59,644 nucleotides of DNA from Streptococcus sp. 121 (GCF_016458205.1 NZ_JAEMED010000008.1:1-59644), one strand, 5' to 3'; positions 38,724-49,112 are shown, counted from the first letter of the stretch. Made by a program: numbers and translations. Notes: generated by a model from the letters alone, not told the origin.

Positions 38724-39855
38724 CCTTTGGTACCCCCACTACTTCGTTATAACCAACAACTGCAATCTCTTCACTACCATCGATTTCTACACCCTCACTA
38801 ATCACTGCGCCTTCACCAATAATGGCTTTTTTAATCACAGCACCAGCGCCGATGACAGCTCCACTCATAATAACAGAGTCTTCAACCACAGCTCCTGTTT
38901 TGACTTGAGCATTGGTTGAGAGAATCGAATGTTTAACCTGACCATCCACATGACAACCGTCCACAATCAAGGAATCTTCTACTGAACCATGTTCACCAAT
39001 AAAGTTTGGTGGTGAAATGAGGTTTTTAGAGTAAATTTTCCATTGACGATTTCGGCTATCCAAGGCATTTTGTGGAGAAATGTACTCCATATTGGCCTCC
39101 CATAGAGAATCAATGGTCCCCACGTCTTTCCAATAGCCTTCAAATTCATAGGCATAGACACTTTCACCAGACTCAAGGTAGGCCGGAATCACGTTACTCC
39201 CGAAGTCGGACATTTCGACCGAACCTTTTTCCGCAGCGACTAAAATATTGCGAAGGCGTTTCCAGTTAAAAATGTAAATTCCCATAGAAGCTTTGGTACT
39301 CTTTGGATTTTCAGGTTTCTCCTCAAATTCAACAATCCGACCATTTGCATCGGTATTCATAATCCCAAAGCGGCTAGCTTCTTTCAGCGGAACATTTAAA
39401 ACACCTACTGTCAAACTAGCATTGTTATCCTTGTGAGCCTGAAGCATCTTGTCATAGTCCATCTTGTAGATATGGTCCCCTGAAAGAATAAGAACATATT
39501 CTGGATCAATACTATCGATATAATCGATATTCTGATAGATGGCATGGCTGGTTCCTTCAAACCAACGATTTCCTTCACTGGCTGAATAAGGTTGGAGGAT
39601 GGTCACACCTGTGTTAATACCATCCAAGCCCCAGCTTGAACCATTTCCAATATGGGTGTTCAGGGCGAGGGGTTGGTACTGGGTAATGACACCCACATTT
39701 TGAATCCCCGAATTGGCACAGTTGGAAAGAGCAAAGTCAATAATCCGATACCGACCACCAAACTCGACAGCTGGTTTGGCGATATTTTTTGTCAATTTCC
39801 CCAAACGTGTTCCTTGCCCTCCGGCTAGGATTAAGGCCAACATTTCATCTCTCAT
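38713..39855 (-). CDS. glgC: Glucose-1-phosphate adenylyltransferase (ADP-glucose pyrophosphorylase) GlgC
   Basis: Makes ADP-glucose from glucose-1-phosphate and ATP, the committed step. 380 residues. [15 protein letters not shown] (8-22), [10 protein letters not shown] and the [20 protein letters not shown] substrate motif are intact. C-terminal left-handed beta helix. Confidence 0.97.
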   Translation of the reverse strand: MRDEMLALILAGGQGTRLGKLTKNIAKPAVEFGGRYRIIDFALSNCANSGIQNVGVITQYQPLALNTHIGNGSSWGLDGINTGVTILQPYSASEGNRWFEGTSHAIYQNIDYIDSIDPEYVLILSGDHIYKMDYDKMLQAHKDNNASLTVGVLNVPLKEASRFGIMNTDANGRIVEFEEKPENPKSTKASMGIYIFNWKRLRNILVAAEKGSVEMSDFGSNVIPAYLESGESVYAYEFEGYWKDVGTIDSLWEANMEYISPQNALDSRNRQWKIYSKNLISPPNFIGEHGSVEDSLIVDGCHVDGQVKHSILSTNAQVKTGAVVEDSVIMSGAVIGAGAVIKKAIIGEGAVISEGVEIDGSEEIAVVGYNEVVGVPKDED

Positions 39856-39868
39856 TTAGGTTTCCTCC

Positions 39869-41857
39869 TTATTCGATTACTTCAGACGTTTCCACTACCT
39901 CTTCAGACTCAATCACGCTCTCTGATGGTAGATTGATAAACAGCTCTTCCGAAAGAAGCTCTGACTCACTTACTGCAACAATAGCCTCACTTTCTACTTC
40001 AAACTTGGCTTTCATTCGCCAGATAACAGCACCCATGGATGGCAGAGTAAAGCTCAAGGTCTGCTTATAGTCTTTCCATTGACCCGGTTGAGTAGCTGTA
40101 TCCGGATTATGATCTAACCAGGAACCTCCCCAAGCTTGGAGTTCGGTATTCCAAATTTCTTGATAAAGACCTGGATTGGGAACACCGATCGTAAAGTCTT
40201 GACGTTCAACCGGTGCCATGTTGAAAACACAAATCAATTCAGACCCTTCATTATTTTTCCGACTAAAGGTCAAGACTGTTTCATCTTTGTTATCTGCGTC
40301 AATGATTTCAATACCATCATAGGAATCATCAATATCCCAGAAAACAAATTCATCCTTGTAGAGACGATTCAATTCGGATGTAAAGTGTTGCATCCGGCCA
40401 TTGAGATCATCGTCCAAATCATGCCACTCCAAAGCTTCATGCGATTTCCACTCTAGGAATTGCCCCCACTCACTGCCCATGAAGAGAAGTTTTTTACCCG
40501 GATGGCAAATTTGATAGGTATAGAGATTTCGTAAGCCTGCAAACTGGTTGTAGCGATCCCCCCACATTTTATGCATGAGGCTCTTCTTCCCATGGACGAC
40601 TTCGTCATGGGAGAAGGGCAGAATGTAATTTTCCTTAAAGACATACATAAAACTGAAGGTAACCAAATTAAAGTCGTACTTACGATAAATAGGATCCATT
40701 TCATAAAAGCGCAGGATATCGTTCATCCATCCCATGTTCCACTTGTAATCAAATCCTAAGGAATTTTCGCCATCACCAGTAATCTGAGTATAGCTAGTTG
40801 CTTCCTCCGCTATCATCATGACATCTGGGTGGTATTGTTTCATAACCTTATTAAGCTTTTTAAGAAAGTGGAAACCTTGATAGTTAAGGTTACCGCCATC
40901 CTCATTTGGCGTCCAAGGTCCTTGGTCATAATCCAAGTAAAGCATGTTGCTGACGGCATCAACCCGAACACCGTCCAAGTGGAAGGTTTGTACCCAATAA
41001 TGAATGCTTGAAATCAAGAAGGACTGCACATGGGGTTTACCTAAATCAAAGTTCAGTGCACCCCAGCCATAGTTGTGAGCTCGGTGGTGGTCCTGGTATT
41101 CATAGGTTGGTGTTCCATCATAATAAGCCAAGGCATCGTCATTAATCGTGAAATGGCCCGGAACCCAATCCACCAACACTCCAATATCAGCTAAATGACA
41201 GGCTTCAACAAAATCCCTAAACTCTTCCGGAGTCCCGTAAGACTGGTCCAAACCAAAGTAGCCCATTAGCTGGTAACCCCAACTCTCTGCGAGGGGGTGA
41301 GTCATGAGTGGCATAAACTCAACATGAGTGTAGTTCATAGCCTGTAAATAAGGAATCAGTTCCCTCTGCAAATCTTTAAAAGTATAGGGTTCCCCATCTG
41401 AATGTGAGCGCCAGGATCCTGCATGAACTTCATAAATCGAAATAGGACGCCCCTTGAAACCCATGGACTTCCGTTGAGCTAGCCATTCCTGGTCTTTCCA
41501 CTCTTTTTCTGGAAGTGTGTAAATCACAGCACTGGTTCCAGGCCGCTTTTCAAAAATACGGGCCATCGGATCAATTTTATCTACCACTTGCCCGCCTTGT
41601 CTCTCTACTTGAAATTTATAAAGATTCCCTTCTTGAGCAAGATTGGTCCAAGCTTCCCAAACTCCTGCCTCATTCTTAACCATCGGAATTCGATTTTCTT
41701 GCCAATTTGTAAAGTCTCCAATGACATGTACCATCTGGGCGTTGGGCGCCCAGACTCGAAAGCTATAGCCATCATTTTCACGATGAACGCCAAGGTAATT
41801 CTGAAGATTGTAGTTCTCACCAATCCCAAAAGTCCACATAGCTTCGCGATAATCCAT
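39869..41857 (-). CDS. glgB: 1,4-alpha-glucan branching enzyme
   Basis: Introduces alpha-1,6 branches (GH13). 662 residues. N-terminal CBM48 (about 20-110, [22 protein letters not shown]); catalytic nucleophile in [13 protein letters not shown], acid in MIAEEAT, and [12 protein letters not shown]. After the C-terminal beta domain there is an acidic Ser/Glu/Val tail of about 45 residues ([17 protein letters not shown]…VETSEVIE) that looks like an extension to the usual family length. First gene of glgBCDA, behind a promoter with a cre site. Confidence 0.96.
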   Translation of the reverse strand: MDYREAMWTFGIGENYNLQNYLGVHRENDGYSFRVWAPNAQMVHVIGDFTNWQENRIPMVKNEAGVWEAWTNLAQEGNLYKFQVERQGGQVVDKIDPMARIFEKRPGTSAVIYTLPEKEWKDQEWLAQRKSMGFKGRPISIYEVHAGSWRSHSDGEPYTFKDLQRELIPYLQAMNYTHVEFMPLMTHPLAESWGYQLMGYFGLDQSYGTPEEFRDFVEACHLADIGVLVDWVPGHFTINDDALAYYDGTPTYEYQDHHRAHNYGWGALNFDLGKPHVQSFLISSIHYWVQTFHLDGVRVDAVSNMLYLDYDQGPWTPNEDGGNLNYQGFHFLKKLNKVMKQYHPDVMMIAEEATSYTQITGDGENSLGFDYKWNMGWMNDILRFYEMDPIYRKYDFNLVTFSFMYVFKENYILPFSHDEVVHGKKSLMHKMWGDRYNQFAGLRNLYTYQICHPGKKLLFMGSEWGQFLEWKSHEALEWHDLDDDLNGRMQHFTSELNRLYKDEFVFWDIDDSYDGIEIIDADNKDETVLTFSRKNNEGSELICVFNMAPVERQDFTIGVPNPGLYQEIWNTELQAWGGSWLDHNPDTATQPGQWKDYKQTLSFTLPSMGAVIWRMKAKFEVESEAIVAVSESELLSEELFINLPSESVIESEEVVETSEVIE

Positions 41858-41875
41858 ACGATCACCCTTTCCGTT

Positions 41876-41890
41876 TTGTAAGCGCTTTTT
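41876..41890 (-). promoter_or_regulatory. cre site (CcpA operator) downstream of the glgB promoter
   Basis: TTGTAAGCGCTTTTT matches WTGNAANCGNWNNCW at all but one position. It lies between the promoter and the start codon, where bound CcpA would block transcription, giving glucose repression of glycogen synthesis. Confidence 0.75.
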
Positions 41891-41899
41891 TATAAGAAT

Positions 41900-41928
41900 A
41901 TTTTACTATATTTCAAGTAATTTCACAA
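41900..41928 (-). promoter_or_regulatory. Promoter of glgBCDA
   Basis: Minus strand TTGTGA (41928-41923), 17 bases, TAAAAT (41905-41900). Confidence 0.6.
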
Positions 41929-42017
41929 GCTATTATACAACAATTTTAGGAAAAACAAATCAATTGTCTGAAAATTATCAACTGTCATTTTCCTGTTTTT
42001 CAAAAAAAGGAAAGTAA

Positions 42018-42053
42018 AGAAAAACTGGACCTGGGAAAACCCAGAATCCAGTT
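42018..42053 (-). terminator. ptsHI terminator
   Basis: Minus strand AACTGGA, two-base bulge, CTGGG / CCCAG, bulge, TCCAGTT with a TTTT loop, followed by a T-run, just after the ptsI stop. Confidence 0.85.
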
Positions 42054-42068
42054 GCAAAATGGATGCAA

Positions 42069-43802
42069 TTAGTCAAAATCCACATATTCTTTTTGAAGTT
42101 CCAAAACTTCTTCTGCTGTAGCGCACTCAGTCAAAGCACGGTTCGCCATTTCTTGCATTTTAGCAGTATCCAATTTCTTCATCAAACTACGAGTCCGAAG
42201 AACAGATGTGGCACTCATAGAGAACTCATCCAAGCCCATACCTACAAGAAGTGGAACAGCTTGCTGATCTCCAGCCATCTCCCCACACATACCAGCCCAC
42301 TTGCCTTCGGCGTGAGCAGCCTTGATAACGTTGTTAATCAAGCGAAGAATCGATGGGTTATATGGTTGATACAAGTAAGAAACTTGTTCATTCATCCGGT
42401 CTGCCGCCATTGTGTATTGAATCAAATCGTTGGTTCCGATTGAGAAGAAGTCCACTTCTTTCGCAAATTGATCGGCAATCATTGCTGCAGCAGGAATTTC
42501 AATCATAATACCTACTTGAATATCATCCGCAACCGCGACACCTTCAGCCAACAAGTTAGCTTTTTCTTCATCCAAGATTGCTTTTGCAGCACGGAATTCA
42601 GAAAGAAGGGCTACCATTGGGAACATAATCCGCAATTTACCGTGAACAGATGAGCGAAGAAGAGCCCGCAATTGTGTACGGAACATTTGATTTCCAGTTT
42701 CTGAAATAGAAATACGTAGGGCACGGAATCCAAGGAATGGGTTCATTTCTTTTGGAAGATCGAAGTAAGGAAGTTCTTTATCTCCACCAATATCCATCGT
42801 ACGAACCACAACTGGTTTGCCATTCATACCTTCCAAAACAGCTTTATACGCTTCATATTGCTCATCTTCTGTAGGGAAGTCTTGAGAATCCATGTACAAG
42901 AACTCAGTCCGGTAAAGACCTACTGCTTCCGCACCGTTATCATTAACCCCTTCAACGTCTTTCGGAGTACCGATATTGGCTGCCAATTCAAAGTGTTTGC
43001 CATCAGCTGTTACAGTTTGAGCATCTTTTAAGAGAGCCCATTCTGCTTTTTGTTCTGCATAAGCACGACCCGCAGCTTCAAATTCAGCAATAACTTCTTC
43101 AGATGGATTGATCACAACCTCACCTGTGATACCATTAACGGCCAACACATCCCCATCTTTTACCATTTCAGTAATGTTGTTGGTTCCAAGTACAGCTGCA
43201 ATTTCAAGGGTACGAGCCATGATCGCAGAGTGACTTGTCCGTCCACCAATGTTGGTTACGAAAGCTTTAACAAACTCTTTGTTCAACTGTGCTGTATCAG
43301 ATGGAGTCAAATCATGGGCAATCACGATTGCTTCTTCATCAATGGCAGCTGGGTTTGGTAAACGTACACCTAGCAGATGGGAAAGCACGCGCTTGGTTAC
43401 ATCACGAATATCTGCAGCACGCTCTTGCATATACGGATTGTCATCCATATTTTCAAAGAGTGTGATAAACATATCCGTCACTTCTTTTAGTCCTGCTTCC
43501 GCATTGACTTTTTTAGCACGAATGGTTTCTTTAATTTGACCAATCATTTCTGGATCAGCCAATACCATCAAGTGGGCATCAAAAACTTGTGCTGCTTCTT
43601 CTCCAAGGCTATCTACTGCATTTGCACGAATAAAAGAAAGCTCGTTTTGAGAAGCTTCTAAAGCCACATCTAAACGAGCCTCTTCTGCATTCGTATCTTC
43701 AACTGAAACTGTCTCGAAAGACAAGTCTGGTTGGACGAGTAGATATGCCTTAGCAACAGCAACACCATCAGACGCTGCGATTCCTTTAAGCATATTTGTC
43801 AT
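42069..43802 (-). CDS. ptsI: PTS enzyme I
   Basis: Phosphoenolpyruvate-protein phosphotransferase that passes phosphate to HPr for all PTS sugars. 577 residues from ATG 43802 ([13 protein letters not shown]). Phospho-His in [16 protein letters not shown] (about 184-199), PEP site in [19 protein letters not shown], and Cys in [12 protein letters not shown]. The ribosome site AAGGAG touches ATG 43802 and is 9 bases from the ATG at 43793, so translation could begin three codons later. Four bases after ptsH. Confidence 0.97.
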   Translation of the reverse strand: MTNMLKGIAASDGVAVAKAYLLVQPDLSFETVSVEDTNAEEARLDVALEASQNELSFIRANAVDSLGEEAAQVFDAHLMVLADPEMIGQIKETIRAKKVNAEAGLKEVTDMFITLFENMDDNPYMQERAADIRDVTKRVLSHLLGVRLPNPAAIDEEAIVIAHDLTPSDTAQLNKEFVKAFVTNIGGRTSHSAIMARTLEIAAVLGTNNITEMVKDGDVLAVNGITGEVVINPSEEVIAEFEAAGRAYAEQKAEWALLKDAQTVTADGKHFELAANIGTPKDVEGVNDNGAEAVGLYRTEFLYMDSQDFPTEDEQYEAYKAVLEGMNGKPVVVRTMDIGGDKELPYFDLPKEMNPFLGFRALRISISETGNQMFRTQLRALLRSSVHGKLRIMFPMVALLSEFRAAKAILDEEKANLLAEGVAVADDIQVGIMIEIPAAAMIADQFAKEVDFFSIGTNDLIQYTMAADRMNEQVSYLYQPYNPSILRLINNVIKAAHAEGKWAGMCGEMAGDQQAVPLLVGMGLDEFSMSATSVLRTRSLMKKLDTAKMQEMANRALTECATAEEVLELQKEYVDFD

Positions 43803-43806
43803 CTCC

Positions 43807-44070
43807 TTATGCCAAACCTTCTTTTTCCATTGTTTCTGAGATAGCTGCGATTGCATCGTCAGCATCTGCACCTTCAGCAGAGATTGTTACGTCAGCACCT
43901 TGACCAACACCAAGGCTCATAACACCCATGATGGATTTCAAGTTAACGGATTTACCTTTATAATCCAAAGTGATGTCTGAAGCAAATTTACTTGCAGTTT
44001 GCACCAAAAGGGTTGCTGGACGTGCGTGAATTCCTGTTTCTGCTACAATGTGAAAATCTTTAGAAGCCAT
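43807..44070 (-). CDS. ptsH: Phosphocarrier protein HPr
   Basis: 87 residues. His15 in [10 protein letters not shown] (10-19) accepts phosphate from enzyme I; Ser46 in [12 protein letters not shown] is the HPr-kinase site that makes HPr the CcpA co-effector. This links it to the cre-regulated glg genes next door. Confidence 0.98.
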   Translation of the reverse strand: MASKDFHIVAETGIHARPATLLVQTASKFASDITLDYKGKSVNLKSIMGVMSLGVGQGADVTISAEGADADDAIAAISETMEKEGLA

Positions 44071-44124
44071 AATGACTCTCCTTTATATTTTTTCTAAGGT
44101 TTTTGATAACCCTTACAATTAAGA

Positions 44125-44153
44125 ATTATAACACTTGTCTTGTTTTTTTTCAA
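44125..44153 (-). promoter_or_regulatory. Promoter of ptsHI
   Basis: Minus strand TTGAAA (44153-44148), 17 bases, perfect TATAAT (44130-44125) with an upstream TG (extended -10). Confidence 0.88.
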
Positions 44154-44206
44154 GAAAAAATTTCCGCTTTCAGAAAAAAGGAGTTTTTTCAGACCAAAAG
44201 AGCTAG

Positions 44207-44224
44207 CAACACAATATTTTGTTG
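44207..44224 (+). promoter_or_regulatory. Distal NrdR-like box
   Basis: CAACACAATATTTTGTTG, a near-perfect palindrome of the NrdR type, centred 65 bp (about six helical turns) before the next box. Confidence 0.55.
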
Positions 44225-44273
44225 GGCTAGGGTCATAATTCCTTGATTTTAACCAAAGTTCACTAAAACAAAC

Positions 44274-44318
44274 CACAATATGTTGTGTGATTTAAAACAT
44301 CAAGTACAAAATGTTGAC
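44274..44318 (+). promoter_or_regulatory. NrdR box pair upstream of nrdH
   Basis: CACAATATGTTGTG (44274-44287, perfect outer palindrome) and TACAAAATGTTGAC (44305-44318, weaker). Their centres are 31 bp apart, three helical turns, the standard NrdR spacing. The second box covers the nrdH -35, so NrdR binding should repress. Confidence 0.8.
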
Positions 44319-44342
44319 AAAGATCTGACTTTCCCCTATACT
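44314..44342 (+). promoter_or_regulatory. Promoter of nrdHE
   Basis: TTGACA (44314-44319), 17 bases, TATACT (44337-44342), 36 bases before the GTG of nrdH. Confidence 0.88.
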
Positions 44343-44377
44343 ATTTCCATACTCAAAAACGAGAAGGAGGTACCCTT

Positions 44378-44596
44378 GTGGTAACTGTTTATTCAAAAAA
44401 CAACTGCATGCAATGCCGTATGACCAAGAAATTTCTAGAGGACAATCATATATCTTATGAAGAAATCAATCTAGACCTTGAGCCTGAATACATCGACACT
44501 GTTAAAGAGATGGGCTTTTCGGCTGCGCCAGTTATTGTAACCCCGAATGGGAGCTTCGCTGGTTTTCAACCTGACCGATTAAAAGAGCTTGCCTAA
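44378..44596 (+). CDS. nrdH: NrdH glutaredoxin-like redoxin
   Basis: 72 residues. Redox motif CMQC (10-13) and the C-terminal GFQPDRL typical of NrdH. Supplies electrons to class Ib ribonucleotide reductase. GTG start 7 bases after GGAGG; no nearby ATG fits. About 95 bases before nrdE. Confidence 0.95.
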   Translation: MVTVYSKNNCMQCRMTKKFLEDNHISYEEINLDLEPEYIDTVKEMGFSAAPVIVTPNGSFAGFQPDRLKELA

Positions 44597-44690
44597 TCTA
44601 GAGGGAGTGATAGAGATCAAAAATCGGTTTGTTTTCTATCACTCCCATCATTTTGAATAAAATCCCCGTCCACCTGAAAGGAGAACCCAC

Positions 44691-46850
44691 ATGGGTCTTA
44701 AAGATTTAGAAAATGTATCTTATTTTCGTTTAAACAATGAAATTAACCGTCCAGTGAATGGACAGATTCTGCTCCACAAGGATAAAGAGGCTTTAGAGGC
44801 CTTCTTTAAAGAAAACGTACGGCCAAATACCCGTCAGTTTTCTTCTATTACTGAAAAAATTAACTTCCTCATTCAAGAGAACTACCTCGAGGAACCCTTC
44901 ATTAAAAAATACCAACCAGCATTTATCGAAGAGCTCTACCAATTTATTTTGGATCAAAAATTTCAATTCAAATCCTTCATGGCAGCCTACAAATTTTACA
45001 ATCAATATGCCCTTAAGAGTAATGATGGGAACGAATACCTTGAAGGAATGGAAGACCGGGTACTTTTTAACGCACTCTACTTTGCGGATGGCCATGAAGA
45101 GATCGCTAAAAATATCGCCAACGAAATCATCCACCAACGCTACCAACCAGCTACCCCTAGTTTCTTGAATGCCGGTCGTGCTCGCCGCGGTGAACTGGTA
45201 TCCTGTTTCTTGATTCAAGTAACCGATGATATGAACTCTATCGGTCGTTCCATCAACTCAGCCCTTCAGCTCTCCCGTATTGGTGGCGGAGTCGGCATCT
45301 CTCTCACTAACCTTCGGGAAGCTGGTGCTCCAATCAAAGGCTTTGAAGGGGCTGCATCTGGTGTTGTACCAGTTATGAAACTTTTCGAAGATAGTTTCTC
45401 TTACTCCAACCAATTAGGGCAGCGTCAAGGAGCTGGAGCGGTCTATCTCAGCATCTTCCACCCAGACATTATTCAATTTCTATCTACCAAAAAAGAGAAT
45501 GCGGATGAGAAAATTCGGGTTAAGACCCTCTCCTTAGGAATTACTGTTCCCGATAAATTCTATGAACTGGCACGGAAAAATGAAGACATGTATCTCTTCA
45601 GTCCCTATTCGGTTGAACTTGAATACGGGGTTCCTTTCAGTTACCTAGACATTACTGAAAAATATGATGAATTGGTTGCCAACCCTCGCATCCGCAAAAC
45701 CAAAATTAAAGCGCGAGATCTAGAGACTGAGATTTCAAAATTGCAACAAGAATCCGGCTATCCTTATGTGGTCAACATCGATACCGCTAACAAAGCAAAC
45801 CCTGTTGACGGAAAAATTGTCATGAGTAACCTCTGTTCTGAAATTCTCCAAGTGCAAGAACCAAGTCTGATTGATGATGCCCAAAACTATGTCCGTCTCG
45901 GAACAGACGTCTCCTGTAACCTCGGTTCCACCAACGTTGTCAACATGATGGCTTCTCCTGATTTTGGAAAATCTATCCGAACTATGACACGTGCTCTGAC
46001 CTTTGTAACAGATTCTTCTAACATCGAAGCTGTTCCTTCAGTGGTCAACGGAAACCGCCAAGCACACACCTTTGGTCTTGGAGCGATGGGACTTCACTCC
46101 TACCTAGCTCAAAACCATATCCATTATGGATCAGAGGAATCCTTGGAATTCACCAATATCTACTTCCTCTTGATGAACTATTGGACCTTGGTTGAATCCA
46201 ATAACATCGCTCGCGAACGGGGACAAGTATTCCATCATTTTGAAAAATCAACATATGCGGATGGCAGCTATTTCGACAAATACTTGGAAAAAGACTACCA
46301 ACCAAAATTGGACAAGGTCAAAGAACTCTTCAAAGATATCTTTATCCCAAGCAAAGCGGATTGGCAAGCCCTCAAAGATGCTGTCATGAAAGATGGTCTC
46401 TACCATCAAAACCGTCTGGCAGTTGCGCCGAACGGCTCTATCTCTTATATCAACGATGTTTCCGCTTCCATACACCCTATCACACAACGGGTTGAAGAAC
46501 GCCAGGAGAAAAAAATTGGTAAAATCTACTACCCAGCAGCGGGTCTTTCAACCACCACAATCCCATACTATACAAGTGCCTATGACATGGACATGCGCAA
46601 AGTCATCGACGTTTACGCTGCTGCTACTGATCATGTGGACCAAGGCCTCTCCTTGACCCTCTTCCTCCGCAGCGATATTCCTGAAGGGATTTACGAATGG
46701 AAAAAGGAAACTAAGCAAACAACGCGTGACCTCTCCATTCTACGGAACTATGCCTTTAACAAGGGGATCAAATCCATCTACTACATCCGCACCTTCACCG
46801 ATGACGGCGCTGAAGTTGGCGCTAACCAGTGTGAAAGCTGTGTCATCTAG
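44691..46850 (+). CDS. nrdE: Class Ib ribonucleotide reductase alpha subunit
   Basis: Reduces ribonucleoside diphosphates. 719 residues. Active-site Cys in SNLCSEI and SCNLGSTNVVN, the NGSISYIND loop, and the redox pair at the C-terminus CESCVI. No N-terminal ATP cone, as usual for class Ib. No nrdI is present in this window. Confidence 0.98.
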   Translation: MGLKDLENVSYFRLNNEINRPVNGQILLHKDKEALEAFFKENVRPNTRQFSSITEKINFLIQENYLEEPFIKKYQPAFIEELYQFILDQKFQFKSFMAAYKFYNQYALKSNDGNEYLEGMEDRVLFNALYFADGHEEIAKNIANEIIHQRYQPATPSFLNAGRARRGELVSCFLIQVTDDMNSIGRSINSALQLSRIGGGVGISLTNLREAGAPIKGFEGAASGVVPVMKLFEDSFSYSNQLGQRQGAGAVYLSIFHPDIIQFLSTKKENADEKIRVKTLSLGITVPDKFYELARKNEDMYLFSPYSVELEYGVPFSYLDITEKYDELVANPRIRKTKIKARDLETEISKLQQESGYPYVVNIDTANKANPVDGKIVMSNLCSEILQVQEPSLIDDAQNYVRLGTDVSCNLGSTNVVNMMASPDFGKSIRTMTRALTFVTDSSNIEAVPSVVNGNRQAHTFGLGAMGLHSYLAQNHIHYGSEESLEFTNIYFLLMNYWTLVESNNIARERGQVFHHFEKSTYADGSYFDKYLEKDYQPKLDKVKELFKDIFIPSKADWQALKDAVMKDGLYHQNRLAVAPNGSISYINDVSASIHPITQRVEERQEKKIGKIYYPAAGLSTTTIPYYTSAYDMDMRKVIDVYAAATDHVDQGLSLTLFLRSDIPEGIYEWKKETKQTTRDLSILRNYAFNKGIKSIYYIRTFTDDGAEVGANQCESCVI

Positions 46851-46867
46851 TTCCAAGCATTACAAGC

Positions 46868-46897
46868 CTAAAATCCATCCAAATGGATGGATTTTAG
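46868..46897 (+). other. Perfect 13-bp hairpin between nrdE and nrdF
   Basis: CTAAAATCCATCC / GGATGGATTTTAG around AAAT, 17 bases after the nrdE stop and not followed by a T-run. Probable 3' stabiliser or partial terminator of the nrdHE transcript. Confidence 0.75.
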
Positions 46898-46977
46898 TAT
46901 GCCTTCATTACATTTCTATGTCATTTAAAAAGCTTGCTAAATCAACGTTTTTAACGAATTCACAACCAACTCATCCC

Positions 46978-47006
46978 TTGAGATTCATTGCTAAAAATTG
47001 TATAAT
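46978..47006 (+). promoter_or_regulatory. Separate promoter for nrdF
   Basis: TTGAGA (46978-46983), 17 bases, perfect TATAAT (47001-47006), 86 bases before the nrdF ATG. No NrdR box is apparent here. Confidence 0.75.
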
Positions 47007-47092
47007 GGAACGAGTTAATTTTTGTGCTAAATTGGTCCAAAACGATTACTAAACCTAACACAGAAATTAAAATAACTCAAACAGGAGTCACC

Positions 47093-48052
47093 ATGGAAAC
47101 ATATTACGAAGCCATAAACTGGAATAACATCGAAGATGTGATCGACAAATCCACTTGGGAAAAGTTAACCGAGCAATTTTGGCTTGATACCCGGATCCCC
47201 CTTTCAAACGACTTAGATGATTGGCGGAAATTATCAGCTCAAGAAAAAGATCTAGTTGGAAAAGTTTTTGGCGGGCTAACCCTCCTCGATACCATGCAAT
47301 CGGAAGCCGGTATCGAAGCTCTCCGCCAGGACGTCCGGACTCCTCACGAGGAAGCAGTCTATAACAATATCCAATTTATGGAATCTGTTCACGCCAAATC
47401 TTACTCATCTATCTTCTCAACTTTAAACACAAAAGCAGAAATTGAAGAAATCTTCGAATGGACCAATACCAATCCCTACCTTCAAAAGAAGGCGGAAATC
47501 ATTAACAAAATCTATGAAAACGGAACAGCACTTGAGAAAAAAGTTGCCAGTGTTTTCTTGGAAACTTTCCTCTTCTATTCAGGATTTTTCACTCCCCTCT
47601 ACTACTTGGGAAACAACAAACTCGCCAATGTAGCCGAAATCATTAAATTGATTATTCGAGATGAATCTGTTCACGGAACCTATATCGGCTACAAATTCCA
47701 GTTAGGTTTTAAAGAGTTAACAGATGACGAGCAAGAGAACTTCAAAAACTGGATGTATGACCTCCTCTACACCCTTTATGAGAATGAGGAAGCTTATACA
47801 CGCTCTCTCTACGATACAGTAGGCTGGACCGAGGAAGTTTTGGTCTTCCTCCGTTACAACGCTAATAAAGCCCTTATGAACTTAGGACAGGATCCCCTCT
47901 TCCCAGATACAGCGGATGATGTCAACCCTATCATTATGAATGGAATTTCTACAGGAACTTCCAACCATGACTTCTTCAGCCAAGTCGGAAACGGTTACCT
48001 TCTTGGAGAGGTTGAAGCCATGGAAGACAATGACTACCTTTATGGATTATAG
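47093..48052 (+). CDS. nrdF: Class Ib ribonucleotide reductase beta subunit
   Basis: Provides the tyrosyl radical from a dimetal (Mn/Fe) centre. 319 residues. Ligands lie in LLDTMQSEAG, FMESVHAKSY and IIRDESVHGTYIG. Start ATG 47093 with CAGGAG 7 bases upstream; upstream in-frame codons cross the promoter region. Separated from nrdE by a hairpin and its own promoter. Confidence 0.97.
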   Translation: METYYEAINWNNIEDVIDKSTWEKLTEQFWLDTRIPLSNDLDDWRKLSAQEKDLVGKVFGGLTLLDTMQSEAGIEALRQDVRTPHEEAVYNNIQFMESVHAKSYSSIFSTLNTKAEIEEIFEWTNTNPYLQKKAEIINKIYENGTALEKKVASVFLETFLFYSGFFTPLYYLGNNKLANVAEIIKLIIRDESVHGTYIGYKFQLGFKELTDDEQENFKNWMYDLLYTLYENEEAYTRSLYDTVGWTEEVLVFLRYNANKALMNLGQDPLFPDTADDVNPIIMNGISTGTSNHDFFSQVGNGYLLGEVEAMEDNDYLYGL

Positions 48053-48058
48053 ACCCCA

Positions 48059-48096
48059 AAAAACCTTCAAGTCAATGATTGACTTGAAGGTTTTTT
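48059..48096 (+). terminator. nrdF terminator
   Basis: AAAACCTTCAAGTCA / TGACTTGAAGGTTTT stem of about 15 bp followed by T6. Confidence 0.93.
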
Positions 48097-48118
48097 GATA
48101 GTCGGTCCCTCTCCTCTA

Positions 48119-48832
48119 CTACATAGGGAACAAAATAGCTAGTGAAGCAATAGCATTATTGAGCATGTGTAACCAAACCGCATCCCAAATATTGTTACGC
48201 CGCTCCATGGCTCGATGGAAAAGGTAACCCATCCAAGAATAGAAAATCCAGTCAAGAAGTACGGCCCAGCTTGAAAAATCCGGAATGTGCATCGCGCCAA
48301 AGGCCATTGAAACAAGGATGGCACTAATCCCTGGAGACCACCCCTTAAAGACATAGCGTGTGCCAAGACCTCGGAACACAAATTCTTCCAGGACTGGACC
48401 TATAAAGGCCAAGGAGATTACTGTAGCAGTTAAATAAGGACGCCCAACATCCTGTAGGGCAGAGACAAAATCAACGATTAGTTGCTGATTTTCCACGGGT
48501 TGATTCAGTCCGATTGAAGTGCGCACGAATTGAAATGCAAGATTGGAAATCAGCAAGATGCCCCAATTCTTAAAGAGATACTTCCACTCTTCTCTTCCAA
48601 AGTCTGCTTGTTGTGGAGCAGTCGGATCCACTCGAAATACCCAACGCGTGATTCCAAAAACCACAGCAAATATGAGAATCAAATAGACAAAGACCTGAAT
48701 CCACTGCATACTGGTCGGATAATTCGCTCCCTCAAGACCTAAGAGCATGGGCAATGCATTGAGAGCACCGACTACATGAATCATAAAGAACCAGATCAGA
48801 ATACGACCCAACCATTTTAAAATTTTTACCAT
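48119..48832 (-). CDS. CPBP family intramembrane metalloprotease
   Basis: 237 residues, six to eight hydrophobic helices. Catalytic motifs EEFVFR (Glu149, Glu150, Arg154), AFGAMHIPDF and WLHMLNNAIA are all present, so activity is plausible. Streptococcal members often sit near bacteriocin loci as self-immunity proteins, but no bacteriocin genes are seen here. Start at ATG 48832; a GTG five codons earlier is possible. Confidence 0.88.
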   Translation of the reverse strand: MVKILKWLGRILIWFFMIHVVGALNALPMLLGLEGANYPTSMQWIQVFVYLILIFAVVFGITRWVFRVDPTAPQQADFGREEWKYLFKNWGILLISNLAFQFVRTSIGLNQPVENQQLIVDFVSALQDVGRPYLTATVISLAFIGPVLEEFVFRGLGTRYVFKGWSPGISAILVSMAFGAMHIPDFSSWAVLLDWIFYSWMGYLFHRAMERRNNIWDAVWLHMLNNAIASLAILFPM

Positions 48833-48905
48833 CGATAACGACCTCACCTAGAAAAGTCTGTAAATAACAGGGAGAAGGAAGGGAGGAGTCCCCCAAGCTG
48901 GCTTA

Positions 48906-49058
48906 TACTCATTCCATTTCAAAGCCTGAATGTGTGAATCCTCTTCGCCGAACTTATTAATTGCGTTCTTTGCACGCCTTATTGATAAGATTCAACAGGC
49001 CTCCCCGACCTGTTGAACGATCTTCATCAGATTGAAGGCATTCAAACTATTTCAAGTA
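48906..49058 (+). repeat. Type B small repeat, copy 4 (153 bp)
   Basis: Begins TACTCATTCCATTTCAAAGC and contains AATCCTCTTCGCCGAAC, a 9-bp inverted repeat TTCAACAGG / CCTGTTGAA and TCATCAGATTG, ending TTTCAAGTA. It lies between alaS (3' end) and the CPBP gene. Confidence 0.7.
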
Positions 49059-49112
49059 TTACTTATGGAGTTCCTCCCAGCTTAAATCTACTCTCGAAAG
49101 CGATCCCCAAGC

